Positions 1-12,088 are shown, numbered from the stretch's first letter. The stretch: 64,000 nt of DNA from Cordylochernes scorpioides (GCA_030710605.1 CP092874.1:22643007-22707006), one strand, 5' to 3'. Notes: generated from the sequence alone by a model not told the origin. Translations and numbers: made by a program.

Positions 1-946
1 CCGTTCAAGAACTTTTGAATGGTTTTCACGCTTCCTAAAAGGTCGGGAAAAGGTAAACGATGATCAGCATACTGGGCGTCCAAGATCATTACGTTGCGAG
101 TAAAACAAGCTCAAAATAAAGGAATTAATTAAATCTAACAGAAGAATTTCTATTAAAGACTTATCTTCAGAGACTGGACTATCTGTAGGACTGTGTCATC
201 AAATAGTAACAAAAGATTTGGACATGATACGGACGTCTTAAAAATTTGTTCCCCGGATTCTAACAGAGGAACAAAAGGAGGTTAGAATGGATGTCTGCAA
301 AAACATGGTTGAAATGACTCGGACCGATCCAGAATAGATGCAAAAAATCATTACCGGGGATGAGACATGGGTGTATCAGTATGACCCAGAAACCAAACGT
401 CAATCCAGCCAATGGATTGAAAGAGGGGAACCGAAACCCAAAAAGGCAATATTTACAAAATGCAAAGTCAAGACATTGCTTGTTACATTTTTTTTTTATA
501 TTAATGGTTGGTTCACCATGAATTGATTCCTTTCGGACGTACAATTAATCAAGAGGTTTATTTGGGGATAATGAGGCGCTTAATGGAGGCAGTGCGCCTT
601 AAAAGACCTGAAAGATGGCAAAACAATGACTGGAGACTTCACGTCGATAATGCGCGGCCGCACACAGCCCATGTTGTTTTGCAGTTCTTGGCCAAGCATT
701 CAGCCATACAGATCCCTCATCCACCCTATTCCCCCGACTTAGCCCCCAATGACTTTTTCCTCTATCTTAAATTGAAAATGAAGTTAAAAGAAAGGAAATT
801 TGACAATGTTGATATGATACAAGCTGAATCGAAGGCAACCTTGAGGAACCTCTCAAAAAGTGATTTTATCTCCTGCTTCGACAATTGGAAAAAAAGATGA
901 AACAGGTGTATTGAGGCAGGAGGGGCATATTTTGAAAAATATTAAA
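1..946 (+). pseudogene. Mariner-family transposase, decayed and cut by the window edge
   Basis: Cut-and-paste transposase relic. In frame 2 from base 2 the motif RFLKGREKVNDDQHTGRP matches the N-terminal mariner region, followed by an HTH-like stretch (LSVGLCHQIVTKDL, about 180-220). TGDETWVYQYDPETKRQ (about 355-400) carries the first catalytic Asp. The frame then shifts near 485-530, and 508-900 carries HVDNARPHTA and YSPDLAPND. There are 34 residues between the second and third Asp, the mariner D34D signature. The C-terminal tail (NRCIEAGGAYFEKY) is readable to 946 past a stop at 898. Stops near 101, 240 and 335 plus the frameshift show it is dead. The N terminus lies outside the window and I did not find terminal inverted repeats. 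Confidence 0.93.
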
Positions 947-1417
947 TTAGTGTTTTTATTTGTTTTATTTTTTCAAAGATATAGAGCAGTCCTGGAAATT
1001 AATGAACGCACCTTGTATAAAGATGGCCAAGTGTGTCGATACAAGATTGAGAGAGGTAAAATGTTCTTCTTTAGTTTTTAACACTGGGAGCATTCCTCAG
1101 TAGCAGGCCACTGATTTAGCTCCAATATTAAATATCCACTGCCGATATGAGAAACCGATACCATGTGCAGCTGCTCCTAACATGGAGTACTGAATCACCC
1201 ATGTTCCTGGACCTTACAGGATACTATCAGCCAGGCTAGCTGTGCCCAGGGTTTTTTTTATCTAGCTTGCTGCTCCACTTCCCACTTTTCACCAGGGTTT
1301 GAGGTTGACAACGACAAGATTAATTGACAATGGCATGATAAAAGTGTTTCTAACATGTGGTGAACTGAATGTGGCTGTCGATGCCCCAGTCTGAGGGAAA
1401 ATACAATGGTACAGTTG
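947..1417. other. Non-coding stretch, nothing recognised
   Basis: AT-rich sequence between the mariner relic and the first Copia LTR. It may include the 3' end of the mariner element, but no terminal repeat is clear. Short open frames here have no recognisable motif. Confidence 0.6.
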
Positions 1418-1622
1418 TGTTGACTTTGCTTAGAATTTTTAATGAAACTGATTCCAATAATTATCAATTAAACATTATATTTATTGATTTACAAGAGAGA
1501 GAACAAAATATAAAAGGGACACCAATATTTAACAAAGGAACTTTTTCTCTTTTCGATTAGCACCTATTTACCTGTGAGCTTACACACTCTCTGTGGAACA
1601 ATTAATTAATATATATACAACA
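1418..1622 (-). repeat. 3' LTR of Copia element 1
   Basis: About 205 bp, beginning TGTTGACTTTGCTTAG and ending ATATATACAACA on the plus strand. It is closely similar to 4761-4966. The purine-rich tract AGGGGAGCG (minus strand, about 1623-1632) sits just inside it and serves as plus-strand primer. Confidence 0.9.
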
Positions 1623-3229
1623 CACGCTCCCCTGTGTGTAAGCTCTAACCAGCAATCCAAGGCTATCTGCACATTTCCGTAATTTGTCTTTATAGTCCAC
1701 ACCATATCTTTGATTGCATCCAACAGCAACCAGTCTGGCCTTTCTTTTATATATGCCGTCATTTGATGTTTTCTTCGTACTGTAGACCCATTTACTATTG
1801 ATGACTTTCATGCCATTTTCCCTTGGTACTAGTGGCCATACTTTATGTTTCTCTATCTCACTGAGCTCTTCTTCCATTGCTTTGAGCCATTCATCTCTTT
1901 CTCCACTATCCATTGCTTCTTTAAAGTTCTCTTGGATATAATGATCTATTTCCATAATTAAGTTTACATCATTCCTATCTTTTATTCTTTGTGAGCGTCG
2001 AACTCCTTCTTTGGTCAATTTTCTTTCTTGTTCTTCAAGTCTTGCTTTGTGCCGCTCTTCTAAGATGCTCTTTGTTTCTCCTTTCTTTCTTCCTCCTTTT
2101 ACGCATCTTTCCTCTATCGGTTCAGTTTGTGATGAGTCATTTTCAGAGTCACCACCTGGTTTTACTGAAGTATCCTCCTGAGACTTCATTTTACTCTCTG
2201 TGACAGGATTGTCTTCTTTCAAGATAAGAAAGTCTTCAGCAACTATTTCTTCAAATTTTCCTTTATAGGTCAAATTATCACAATTAGTATCTTCCTGAAT
2301 ATCATTTGCATAATCAATTCCTCTCTTATCTTCACTAAATTTTACTGATCTGACTTCATGAATTCTCTTTGTCATTATATCATATATTCTGTAGGCTTTT
2401 CTTTTAATGGAATAACCAATAAATATTCCCTTTCTACCCTTTGGTGAAAACTTGTTTCTTCTTCTTTTGCCTTCAAGCCAATGTGTCAAACATCCAAATA
2501 TTCTAATGTGTTTGACCGATGGTTTCCTGCCATTCCATCTCTGCATAGGTGTATGGTGCTTGATAGACCTGTGGGGTGTGCAATTCTTGATGTATGCAGC
2601 TGTAGCAATTGCCTCTGCCCAAAACTTCTTGGATAATTTTGAGTCAATTAGTAAGGTTCTCGCTGTATTTATAAGAGTCCTATTCACTCTCTCTGCGACT
2701 CCATTACATTGTGGTGAGTATGTGGTGGTAAGTTGGTGATTAATCCCATTTCTCTTGAAAAGTCCTACAAATCTAGAGTTACAAAATTCAGTTCCATTGT
2801 CGGTTCTTACATCTTTTATTCTAAGACTTAATTTGTTTTCGGCTCTTGGTTTGAATTCTTCAAATCTTTCAAAGGTCTCATCTTTTGACCTCAGGAAATA
2901 TACAAAGATTCTTCTACTGTAATCATCTACTATAACAAGAAAATACTTGATCCTCCTAAAGATTGACATGGCATTGGTCCACATAAATCCATATGAATCA
3001 ACTGCAGGGGTTTAACTGTATAATTTTCTGTAATATTATATGGCTTCTGAACCAGTTTTCCCATTATGCATGCTTCATACTCTGGTAACCTTTCGAATTT
3101 TAGATCCAATTCTTTTTCAATATGTCCTTGGATCATTTTTTTCATGTGTTCTTCATTTAAATGGTTTAATCTTTTATGCCATGAACTTATATTGTTATTT
3201 TTATTTGATAAATGTGTATTTATAACCAT
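1623..3229 (-). pseudogene. Copia element 1 integrase with truncated RT
   Basis: Integrase part of the polyprotein. The N-terminal zinc region is WHKRLNHLNEEHMKKM followed by CIMGK (3229-2930). A frameshift near 2960 leads to the core. The catalytic triad is visible: HMDLCGPM, RTDNGTEFCN and NGVAERVNRTL. The RT entry motif (SKWVYSTKKTSNDG, KARLVAVG) begins near 1800 but after GVDYKD the frame jumps straight to a short polyprotein tail and the 3' LTR. The RT YxDD box and RNase H are therefore absent. The junction stays in frame, which resembles an internal deletion rather than random decay. The frame shift and the stop at about 3236 indicate the copy is inactive. Confidence 0.88.
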
Positions 3230-3235
3230 GACATT

Positions 3236-4509
3236 TTAATTTTTTGCTATTGGTACATTTCTTAGTTTTGTTTCCATCATAAACATTCTATCTTTAATAT
3301 ATGCCTCAGCAACTAAATCATTCCCTTCATTATAAATTTTTGCTCCATCCTTATTGAAAATAACTGAATTTCCATTGTTGACTAATTCATATACTGACAA
3401 GAAATTATTCCTTAAACTTGGTACATGTAAGATATCTTTGATGTGAATATTTTCTTGACCTTCACTTGTGCATGTAATAAGTCTCATATCTCCTTTGGCT
3501 ATGGCTTGGGTAGTTTTGCCCTTCTCAGCTAGGTTGATTTCACTTTTGTACTCTGTCACATTTTCCATCAAAGTTAGGTTTGGGGTTAAATGTGCGGTGC
3601 ATCCTGAATCTTTACACCATATTTGCTTATCATTTCTCCCATCTGGTGAATCTTCAAATTCTTTTACATATGTTTTAAATGCTTGCTCATTAATTCCTCT
3701 TTTCACAGTATCCACTAGGTTATTTGAATATTCCCTACTGTATTTGTGATTTCTATAATCAGGAGTCCATTTCTTTTGATATCCTGGTTTCTGTTTATCT
3801 CGAAACCAGCAATCATTAGCTAGAAGTCCCTTTTTATTACAAACAAAACATCTTTTTGGCTGAAATTGTTGAACTTTTCTATCTTTAATTCTGTATGCTT
3901 GTTCATTCCCATTCTCAAATGATTGATTTAATCTCATATTTCTTCTCGACTCTGCTTCTCTTAGAGTTTGTTGAATCTCTTCAATTGTTGCCTCTCTCTT
4001 TGATCGTAAGACAATAGCAATATTTTCATACTTTGGATGTATGCCTCTGACAATATGAAATGAAAGTTCTCTTGAGGTAAATTGATGCCCTAATGATGAA
4101 CTTCTAGCAGCAATATTTTTTGCCCTCGTCATATATTCATCTACAGTTTCATTATCTCTCATTTTAATGTTCTTTAATTCTAAGCCTATATCAATAATTT
4201 ATCTTCCAAATTGCCTGTGTATGTTTTTCTCAGTGAGTCCCATACTTTCTTAGCATTTGTTTCTCCTATGAACATTCCAGCTTGTTCATTTGTCAACGTA
4301 GTGATGATTATCCCAAATGCTTCATCATTTTTATCACTCCAAATCTCCCAAGAACTTTTGTCTTCTATATCAGGTTCTGGATCGGAAATTACACATTTAA
4401 ATAATTTTCTTCCTCTCAGAACTGCGCCGATTTTCAACGCCCATATTTAATAATTAGTTCCTGTTAATGGTTCAATTTTTGTTTGGGATAAAAAATTATA
4501 TTCAGCCAT
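3236..4509 (-). pseudogene. Copia element 1 gag and protease
   Basis: The gag start is an ATG at 4509-4507 (MAEYNFLS), with an in-frame stop about 20 codons later and a frameshift near 4170. The body (4162-3236) has typical Copia gag text such as TVDEYMTRAKNIA. A zinc knuckle is seen as CFVCNKKGLLANDC, in which the usual His is Leu, so it should not bind zinc normally. The protease motif follows (KDSGCTAHLT, catalytic Asp-Ser-Gly). A stop separates this from the integrase part. Confidence 0.88.
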
Positions 4510-4743
4510 TTTCGTCTTTTGAGCTAATATAAACAAACCAATATAATTTAAAAACAAATATATATATTAAATTTATTTAAATATTGGGTAGCTTTTAAAC
4601 ATGCAATACATAGATATAATTTAACTTAATCTATATAAATACCTTTAATCTTCTCAGAAGTGCTTCAGTTTACCGATCAGAATAAACTTCTTGCTTAATC
4701 TTCAGATTAAATATTTTCGCTTTTGAGCTTTATATTGAACAAC

Positions 4744-4760
4744 CACCCTCTACTACCAAT
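4744..4760 (-). other. Primer binding site of Copia element 1
   Basis: Directly inside the 5' LTR the minus strand reads ATTGGTAGTAGAGGGTGG. The TGGTA-AGAG core is the usual Copia site pairing with part of an initiator Met tRNA. Confidence 0.7.
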
Positions 4761-4966
4761 TGTTGACTTTGCTTAGAATTATTAATGAAACTGATTCCAA
4801 TAATTATTAATCAAACATTATATTTATTGATTTATAAGAGAGAGAACAAAATATAAAAGGGAAACTAATATTGAACAAAGGAACTTTTTTCTCTTTTCGA
4901 TTAGCGCCTATTTACCTGTGAGCTTACACACACTCTGTGGAACAATTAATTAATATATATACAACA
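4761..4966 (-). repeat. 5' LTR of Copia element 1
   Basis: About 206 bp, starting TGTTGACTTTGCTTAG and ending ATATATACAACA, the partner of 1418-1622 with scattered differences. Confidence 0.9.
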
Positions 4967-5088
4967 ATTATAATATGATGCACTAGCGCGCCATCTGTTA
5001 TCAAAATTCAAATTGCAGTAAGGGCAGTAAAAATTGTTTAATATCAAAAAGAATCTTACGCCTTTAAAATAGTTTTGAATTTTGATAT

Positions 5089-5245
5089 ATACAACAAGTT
5101 GAACTCTATAAAGGACAATTTTCATTTGCAAAATTACCATTTTTACTATTTAGAACTCTCTAGTAAGAGGACACCTCTCTTCCTAAAGGACACTTTAGCT
5201 CTACAACTAGGTGTTATTTACAGGGAGCTAGTTCTAGTGTACAAT
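5089..5245. repeat. Degenerate pogo/Tigger-like MITE
   Basis: Shares a run of similarity with the better preserved copy at 48426-48603, including CTATAAAGGACA, TTTGCAAAATTACCATTTTT, AGTAAGAGGACACCTCTC and GGACACTTTAGCTCT. The termini are decayed. The open frame that begins inside it and runs to 5356 is therefore not a gene at its start. The stretch after 5245 (to about 5465) holds nothing I recognise. Confidence 0.7.
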
Positions 5246-5465
5246 AAACAAGTTGAGGAATGTGTGCTGCAGGTCCGTCAGCTCACCTCTCACCAGAAGA
5301 AGCAACATCGGAATGATCAACCAGCATCACCACAGCCGGCCACCATAGTCAAATAGATTCATGAAGATGTCACTGACCCCAGTGATATAATAAAGTCTGT
5401 GAAACAATAATACAAATGTGAAATTGTACTGGGATATGGTGGATAAATTAATAAAAAGGTATCTT

Positions 5466-5565
5466 NNNNNNNNNNNNNNNNNNNNNNNNNNNNNNNNNNN
5501 NNNNNNNNNNNNNNNNNNNNNNNNNNNNNNNNNNNNNNNNNNNNNNNNNNNNNNNNNNNNNNNNN
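5466..5565. other. Assembly gap of 100 N
   Basis: Exactly 100 N, the usual placeholder for a gap of unknown size. Frames read across it are meaningless. Confidence 0.98.
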
Positions 5566-5715
5566 TTATTTATGTTTTGAAAATATGTATTAATGCCTTT
5601 GTCCCTTATACTAAAATTATTTATGAAAATAAGAAAATGATTACAAAAAATTACACACAATGATTTCAATTAATATCATTAATCTATGTTACAAAGCTAT
5701 TTTTTTAAATGTTAT

Positions 5716-5817
5716 TTTGTTGAATTAGATGATTAGCTAATCAACTTACTTCAATTCAACCAAAAGCTCTGATCCCTTGAGGTGTTGAATTAAAGAGGTT
5801 CGACTGTACTTATCTAC
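5716..5817. repeat. Fragment of a pogo-like MITE
   Basis: Contains TTGAATTAAAGAGGTTCGACTGTA, ending in ACTGTA with AATTAAAGAG inside, like the right terminus of the MITE at 49227-49408. The left terminus is not clear. Confidence 0.45.
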
Positions 5818-5873
5818 TCTCCTGTCAAAACGTTATGCCATCTATTGACCGTCCCTGCTAACTAGTGGCCTAG

Positions 5874-5996
5874 GGTCGGTGACAAAGCCACAATACTAAC
5901 CTGGAGACCAGGGTTTCAGGCTAATGGCCTTCATCAGCCAAGTTTCTCAGTTTGTCAAAGCTGGTGTTGCTGCTTTGTCACCGACCAGAGGTCGAT
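5874..5996 (-). ncRNA. Degenerate hammerhead ribozyme (family C) in an inverted repeat
   Basis: On the minus strand CTGATGA (5931-5937), an AGGC-CATTA-GCCT hairpin as stem II, GAAA (5914-5917) and a GTC cleavage triplet (5906-5908) appear in the right order for a hammerhead ribozyme. ACC and GGT can form a short stem III. Stem I pairs only after skipping one base, so activity is doubtful. The core lies within a larger palindrome with perfect outer arms GGTCGGTGACAAAGC and GCTTTGTCACCGACC. Decayed copies of the same sequence sit at about 53020-53070 and 60660-60712. Confidence 0.6.
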
Positions 5997-6031
5997 AGTT
6001 CGCGGTGATGGCCAATATTTGGCATTATTAT

Positions 6032-6239
6032 TGTTGTATTCCAATTTGATTACACACAGCGCTCAACGTTAATTATTATTTAATTAACTACAAGGTAAAA
6101 GGATTATATATAGATTAAATAGTAAACATGGAGAAAGAGAATAAGTCAGCATGGCGACGCCGCTTGCAGGTTACATAAACAGGAAGTGACGTCAGCTCCA
6201 GTGTTGCCGAAGCCAGCCGCCCGCCGTCACGGTCTAGCA
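6032..6239 (-). repeat. Probable 3' LTR of Copia element 2
   Basis: Plus-strand borders are TGTTGTATTCC at 6032 and GGTCTAGCA at 6239. The minus strand reads CGAGGGAGGAGAT, a polypurine tract, immediately before the LTR start TGCTAGACC. No second LTR is present to confirm the exact left border. Confidence 0.6.
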
Positions 6240-6266
6240 ATCTCCTCCCTCGAAGTGATCTCTTAG

Positions 6267-7973
6267 TTATGGACCACTTCGCCTCCCAAAAGTCTCGAAC
6301 GATGAAGTTCATGTAGGTTTCTCCCCAGTGGCTTGGTCAAAATGTCCGCTAGGTTTCTTCCACTTGTAACATAGTCCAGTTGAATCACACCGTCATCCAC
6401 CTTTTCTCTGACGAAGTGATATCTAATAGTGATGTGCCTGGTATTGGATCGACTGATGTAGCTCTTGGCGTGTGCTATAGCCGCTTAGTGATCGCACCAC
6501 ACCAGAGTTGGCTCAACCATATTATGTGGTATATCCGAATGGTTCAGGAACTCCCTGATCCATGTCACTTCCCTGACTGACGATGATAGGGAAATGTATT
6601 CAGCCTCCATTGTGCTGAGGGCGGTGACAGTTTGCTTTGAACTTCGCCATAGGATTGGAACGCCTGCAAACATCACTACGTAACCCGATGTACTCTTTCT
6701 GTCTTCCAGGTTGGTTCCCCAATCTGCATCCGAATAGACACACAGTTGTTCCCCAGTCCGTCTATAGGTGATGCCTAGATGCTCTGAAGATTTTAAGTAT
6801 CTTAAAATTTGTTTCGCAGCAACCCAGTGTTTTCTAGTGTACTTTGAACAATAGTGAGCCAATTGACTTACTGCATAGGCAATGTCTGGCCTTGTTTGCT
6901 GTGAAATGTAAAGCAGTTCACCAATTAGTTCACGGTAGGGAAGGTCTTGGCAGTTTTCTTCATCTTTTTCCTCAAGAAGTTCTGGTCTGGTTTCCATCGG
7001 CGTTGAGACTTCTCTTCCTTCCTGAAGATTGAACCGTTTCAGTAGACGTTTTATATATGCTCTTTGTGTTAGAGTTACTCATCCATCCTTTGATCGAGTG
7101 AAGTTGACACCAAGCAGGTAGGATATTGGTCCGATGTACTTTGTTTCGAAGTGACCTCTCAGCAGTTCAATGCACTTTTCTCTCACTTCTTGATTCTCTG
7201 TCAGAGTAAGAATATCGTCCAGGTATAATGATAAGATTATCATTCCTTTGTTCAACTTGAGCTTGTAGACACAAGGGTCAACTGGATTCCTCAAAAATCC
7301 CTTTTTCTTCAACCACTCATCAAGGCACTTGTTCCAACATCTGCCGCTTTGCTTTAGTCCGTACAGAGACCTTTTGAGTTGGCAGTAAAGATGTTCCTCA
7401 CCAGGTTTAACAAAGCCTTCTGGTTGTTCCATGTAGATCACTCGGTCAAGCTTGCCGTAGAGATAAGCACTTTTCACGTCATATTGGTCTATGAACCAGT
7501 TATTTTCAATACCTATTGCTGTGAGCAGTCTTGTCGTTTCAAAACTAGAAACAGGTGAGTAAATCTCATCATAATCGATTCCCTTTTGTTGAGTGAAGCC
7601 CTTTGCCACAAGTCGGGCCTTGTATCTAACTACTTGACCCTCAGCGTTGGTCTTCTTGTGTAGTACCCACTTACAAGCAATTGGGGCAGAGTCTTTTGGT
7701 AGTTCTGTTAGTTCCCAAACTTTGTGCTTTCTCAAGGATTCCAATTCTTCTTCGATTGCTTCAAGCCAATGCTCAGCTTCAGGGCCTTGGATAGCTTCTT
7801 TATACGAAGTAGGATCTCCCTTATTTACTTCAGTACTGTGGAGTTCAATTGAGTTCTGAGCATTTCTCTGGTTCCTCAGGATCATTGGATGAGATCGAGT
7901 AGGAGAAGGCTTCACAGTATCTTCATTATGGCTGTCCTCTTCTGTAGGTATCACGTCTTCTTGATCTAATAAA
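6267..7973 (-). pseudogene. Copia element 2 RT and RNase H
   Basis: C-terminal polyprotein. RT begins with the EHWLEAIEEELESL and CKWVLHKKT motifs. It continues through KARLVAKGFTQQKGIDYDE, DVKSAYLYGKLDRVIYMEQP and LYGLKQSGRCW, and holds the catalytic box YLDDIL (near 7220). RNase H follows with ETRPDIAYAVSQLAHY-like text, YSDADWGTNLEDRKSTSGY and MEAEYISLS. The tail ADILTKPLGRNLHELH ends at a stop near 6267. In-frame stops at 7079-7081 and 6485-6487 (the latter replacing part of the usual CDNQ motif) interrupt an otherwise well preserved frame. Confidence 0.9.
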
Positions 7974-8240
7974 TGTTGGTGTTTTTGGGGGTAAAAAGAG
8001 AAAATGTTACTTAAATATATTTTTTAATATTATCTTCATGCATAGAAAGTACAAAAGTAAAATTTAAGAATTAAGAAGAAATACAAAAAACAAGAAAGGA
8101 TCAAGAAGGCACTCACTACGTTGCCAAATTGTTAATTAACATATGCTTGCTAATATTATCATCATCAATTTATATTTATTCATATATTTATATAATTTAT
8201 TTACATAGAAAAATTCTTTGAATTAATAATATTCCTAACA
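7974..8240 (-). repeat. 3' LTR of Copia element 3
   Basis: Starts TGTTGGTGTTTTTGGGG and ends AATATTCCTAACA on the plus strand, matching 12201-12469 apart from a few changes. The C-rich run AATCCCCCCTTTAATTC right of it is the complement of the polypurine tract. Confidence 0.95.
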
Positions 8241-8401
8241 AATCCCCCCTTTAATTCAATCTCAATTTTTCTTCAGAAATATAAACAGTTTAAAAAATCA
8301 AACATAGATGGCGTTACCTCCCCATGATTTCACTTATATACAAGCTTTTGTTTTCATCCCACATTTTACATAAAGTGAAAACATATATCAAAAAACATAT
8401 T

Positions 8402-9627
8402 TTAAAAAATATAACAAGTGAATTTATGTACACACATTTTTAATAAAGCTATATATATCTTTCCATATTTAAAGAATGTATAAACATATGATGTTTTTCC
8501 CTTGTTAAGGGGGGGGGCCTTAGTAAAAATATCTGAAACATTTTCATTGGTGGGCACAAAATTTAAGTTATATACAACCTTATTCAAATTAGAATGTAAA
8601 AATGAAATATTTCTAATCATATGATTTGATTTATCATTTGTCATTCCTGATTTACAAAGAAATATTGTTGATTGGTTATCACAAAACAAATTAATTTTAT
8701 ATTTTACACTAGTAAGTTCTTCAATAAGGTATTGTAGATATATGCCTCTTTTCAAACATTGCACAAGAGAAAAAAGTTCACTTTCACATGTAGATAAACA
8801 TACTGTAGGGATTGTTTTTGCTTGCCAGCTTATTAAATTATTTCCAAAATAAAAAGTCATACCACTTGTTGATTTTTGTGTTCCTCTACCACATTTCCAT
8901 GATGCATCACTATAGCCATTTAAAATTTTTTCTCCCTTAGAGTAAACTAATCCAAGGTCTTTTGTTCCTTTAAGATATCTTATAATTCTTTTTGCTGCAC
9001 TAAAATGGATTTCTCTTGGATCTTGACTAAATCTGCTTAAAAGTGAAGTGGAGTATGAAATGTCAGGCCTAGTTTTTGTAGCAAGGTAAACTAAAGATAC
9101 AATAATTTCCTGATATTTCTTTTTATCAATTACCTTTGAATTATTAAAATTTTCCAAATCAGTATATACATCAAGGGGTGTATGAACAGTTTTACAATCT
9201 AACATATTATATTTTAATAAAAGTTTTTCAATATATTTTTGTTGTTTTAGAATTATTTTGTCATTATATTTTAATATTTCAATTTTTAAAACACTTAAAA
9301 GATTAGCATTTTTCTTTATTTTAAAACAAAGTGTAAACTTATTTAAAATATCATTTAAAATTTTAGAATCAGTATTACAAATAATGATATCATCAACATA
9401 AAGTCCCAAAAGAAGAATTGAGTCATTATTTTGGTATGAAAATAAGCATTTATCTGAATTAAAAATTTTAAATCCTATCTGAAGAAGATATTTAGTAAAG
9501 GTTTCATAAAAGACTCTGCCTGCTTGTTTTAGTTCATAAATGGCCTGATTAAGTTTACAAACAAATTTCTTACCTTCTTCTTGATATTCAAATCCTTTAG
9601 GCTGTGACAGGTATATAGTCTATTCCA
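8402..9627 (-). pseudogene. Copia element 3 RT palm and RNase H
   Basis: The readable RT starts at SQPKGFEYQEEG (about 9620), with LNQAIYELKQAGR and the catalytic box YVDDII (near 9400). It is followed by RNase H: PLDVYTDL, TRPDISYSTSLLSRFS, YSDASWKCG, STCESELFSL, FCDNQSTIFLCKSG and the C-terminal VSDIFTKAPPLNKGK. The N-terminal half of RT, normally between integrase and QPKGF, is missing, and a stop lies at 9620. The copy therefore cannot make a full RT. A close relative is at 63130-64000. Confidence 0.9.
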
Positions 9628-12088
9628 ACTTAGTTGGTATAATTGGTAATGAATCAACCTTCATTACACTATCTGCTGGATGGTAGGTAGGATCAGAAGT
9701 GGTGTCATCTTGTGATGTGTCTTCATCAGATAATGATGATTCATAGTAAAATCCTTGTTCAGGGGTAGGTCTCAAGTTGTAGACATTTTTATCTTCTTCT
9801 GGCTCATTACTTGTGGATTCTGGAACATTTCTTTGGTGAATAGGAATTGGTTCTTCTTCTTTTTGACCATTTTTATGACAAAAATTTAGGTCAATTAATA
9901 CATGATCTGGCAATTCAGCTTTTACTTCATTACTAAGTAGTTCAGCTCCCTTTTCTTTTTCAATAAAGCTTACATCCCTTGTTTCAGTAATTGCATAATT
10001 TTTAGGGTCACAGATTCTAAATGCTTTTCTTTTATTTGAGTATCCAACAAATATACCTGATTTTGTGATTTTTTCAAATTTGTCTCTATTGAATTTAGGA
10101 ATCCAGTATTCAGCTCTGCATCCAAAAACTTTTAAATGTTTTATAGTAGGTTTCTTTCCTGTAAATAGTTCTTCAGGGGTGGTTTTATCATTCCTTTTAT
10201 GTGGAGTTCTATTTTTTATATAAGAATAAGTGTTCATGGCTTCTGCCCACAATTTTGGTGGCAATTGTAATTCTATCAATAGTGCTCTTGTACCTTCAAT
10301 TAAACTTCTATTTGCTCTCTCCACTATTCCATTTTGAGAGGGTGAATAAAAGGTTGTAAATTGATGTTCTATTCCCTTTTCTATCAAATAAGAGCTTAAT
10401 TGTCTATTTGTAAATTCCCCTCCATTATCAGACCTTATTCTTTTGATTTTTGTACCTTTTATGTTTTCTATAAGTTCAATAGATTCCTTTAGTTTGGCAA
10501 AGGTTTCTGATTTGCTTTTAAGGAACTTTGGGAATATTTTCCTTGAAAAGTCATCAACTATGTTCAGCACATATATTGCTCTGCCAATGGATTCATGCTG
10601 AAATGGACCTATTAAATCCATATGAATGAGATCAAGGGGTTTGGTTGATTGCTTTGAATCAATCTCTTTAAATGGCAATCTAGTAAACTTTGATTGAATA
10701 CATGTGATACATGGTTCTAAGTTATTAATTGGTGAACAACTGAACCCATACACCATGGAGTCTTTTAGCATCATATTCATATAATTTTCATTTATATGTG
10801 CAAGGCGTTTGTGCCAAATTTTCCAATTATTTTCTTGTGTTTTGAACACATTTTCTTCCTGTTTGATGTTTGTACATGCATCAATTGTATAAATGTTATC
10901 TTCCCTTTTTGCAGTTATAATGCTGGATCCATTGTTATCTATTATCCTTGCACCATTCTCATCAAATATAATCTGTTTTTCATCTTCAGTTATTTTACTT
11001 ACTGATATTAAATTATTGTTGAGTTCAGGTACATATAGAACTTCTTTTAGTGTTAAAAGATGATTATCATCCTGATAAATTTCAACAGTGCCAATACCAT
11101 TTGATTTGATGAATCTATCATCAGGAAGAGTGATTTTTCTGCTATCATCTTGAATATCATCCATTAGATTAATGTCTTTAGACATATGGCTTGTTGCTCC
11201 ACTGTCTAGTATCCACTTGCATTTATTGTTGAACTCTGGGGAACTTAAGTTCATGGCAGTTTCTTGATTATGATTTTCTCCTATCAAAGAAGCCCTAGAA
11301 GTATATTGTTTATTTTTGGAAAATGTTTGTTTGGAGATTGTTTGTATAGAATTCCCTTGATTGTTTTCTTTTCTTTTGTTAACTGGGTTGAACCAGCATA
11401 CTGCTGCTTTATGTCCAAACTTTTGACAAATGAAGCATTTGGGTTTTCTTTCTCTAAAAGAATCACTTGAATTTTTCTTAAAGTTTTTGTTAAATTTATG
11501 GCCCATATTATATGCAGCATTTTCATCCTTGTTGTTCTTGTTTCTTTCTTCATGGATCTCAAAAATTCTTCTTATATCAGAAATAGTAGCATCTGGGTAA
11601 AATTCAAATTGCATTGAGACAAGATTGTATTTTGGGGGTAGCCCTCTAATAAAAGCTGTGATGAATTCTTCATCTTCTATTGATCCACCCAAAATTCTTG
11701 CTTCTTGCAATAATTTCTCTGCTCTAAGCAAATATTGTTCCCAGGTTTCATCTTTTTTCATTGTTAATCTAGATACATTGTTTTTAGCCTCTATGCATTT
11801 TCTCTTTATGTTACCCTCATATCTAGAATGCAAAGCAGTCCAAATTTCTTTACTTGTTTTGCATGTTAAAATTAAACTTACTTGTGTGTCATCCATTGCA
11901 AAAGTAATTATCCCTCTAGCTTGGGCATCTCTTCTTTTCCATTCGACAGTTATTTTTTAATCTTTTGGAGGATCTTCTTTTATAAAGCCATCTAGATCTT
12001 TGCCTTCCAAAATGCAAATGATGCGAAATTTCCAACTTGTGAAATTATTTCCATCAAATTTTTGGATATTCATCGATGATTCAGCCAT
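9620..12088 (-). pseudogene. Copia element 3 gag-protease-integrase
   Basis: Starts at the ATG at 12088-12086 (MAESSMNIQKFDGNNF). One in-frame TAA at 11959-11957 interrupts it; from there 758 codons are open. Gag text (TCKTSKEIWTALHSRYEG) is followed by an intact zinc knuckle CFICQKFGHKAAVC. Protease is WILDSGATSHM, integrase zinc region WHKRLAHINENYM with CITC. The core triad is complete: HMDLIGPF, RSDNGGEFTN and NGIVERANRS. GYSNKRKAFRICDP marks the integrase C-terminal region. After that the frame ends in a linker and stops at 9620, where RT should begin. Only the single stop and the RT deletion prevent a full polyprotein. Confidence 0.93.

Larger units (their letters stand above)
1418..4966 (-). 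mobile_element. Copia element 1, LTR to LTR, internally deleted
   Basis: An LTR retrotransposon of 3.55 kb on the minus strand with two LTRs of about 205 bp. The order from the right is 5' LTR, a Met-tRNA-type primer site, gag, protease, integrase, a few codons of RT, then the 3' LTR. Protease-integrase-RT order is that of Ty1/Copia. A complete Copia element is about 4.5-5 kb; here most of RT and all of RNase H are missing. The flanks do not show a matching 5-bp duplication, so one border may be rearranged. Confidence 0.9.

Noticed and set aside
1418-4966. Target duplication for Copia element 1
   Set aside because: The bases outside the two LTRs do not match, so no duplication is claimed.
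5418-5669. Open frames across the N gap at 5466-5565
   Set aside because: Most of the frame is undetermined sequence.
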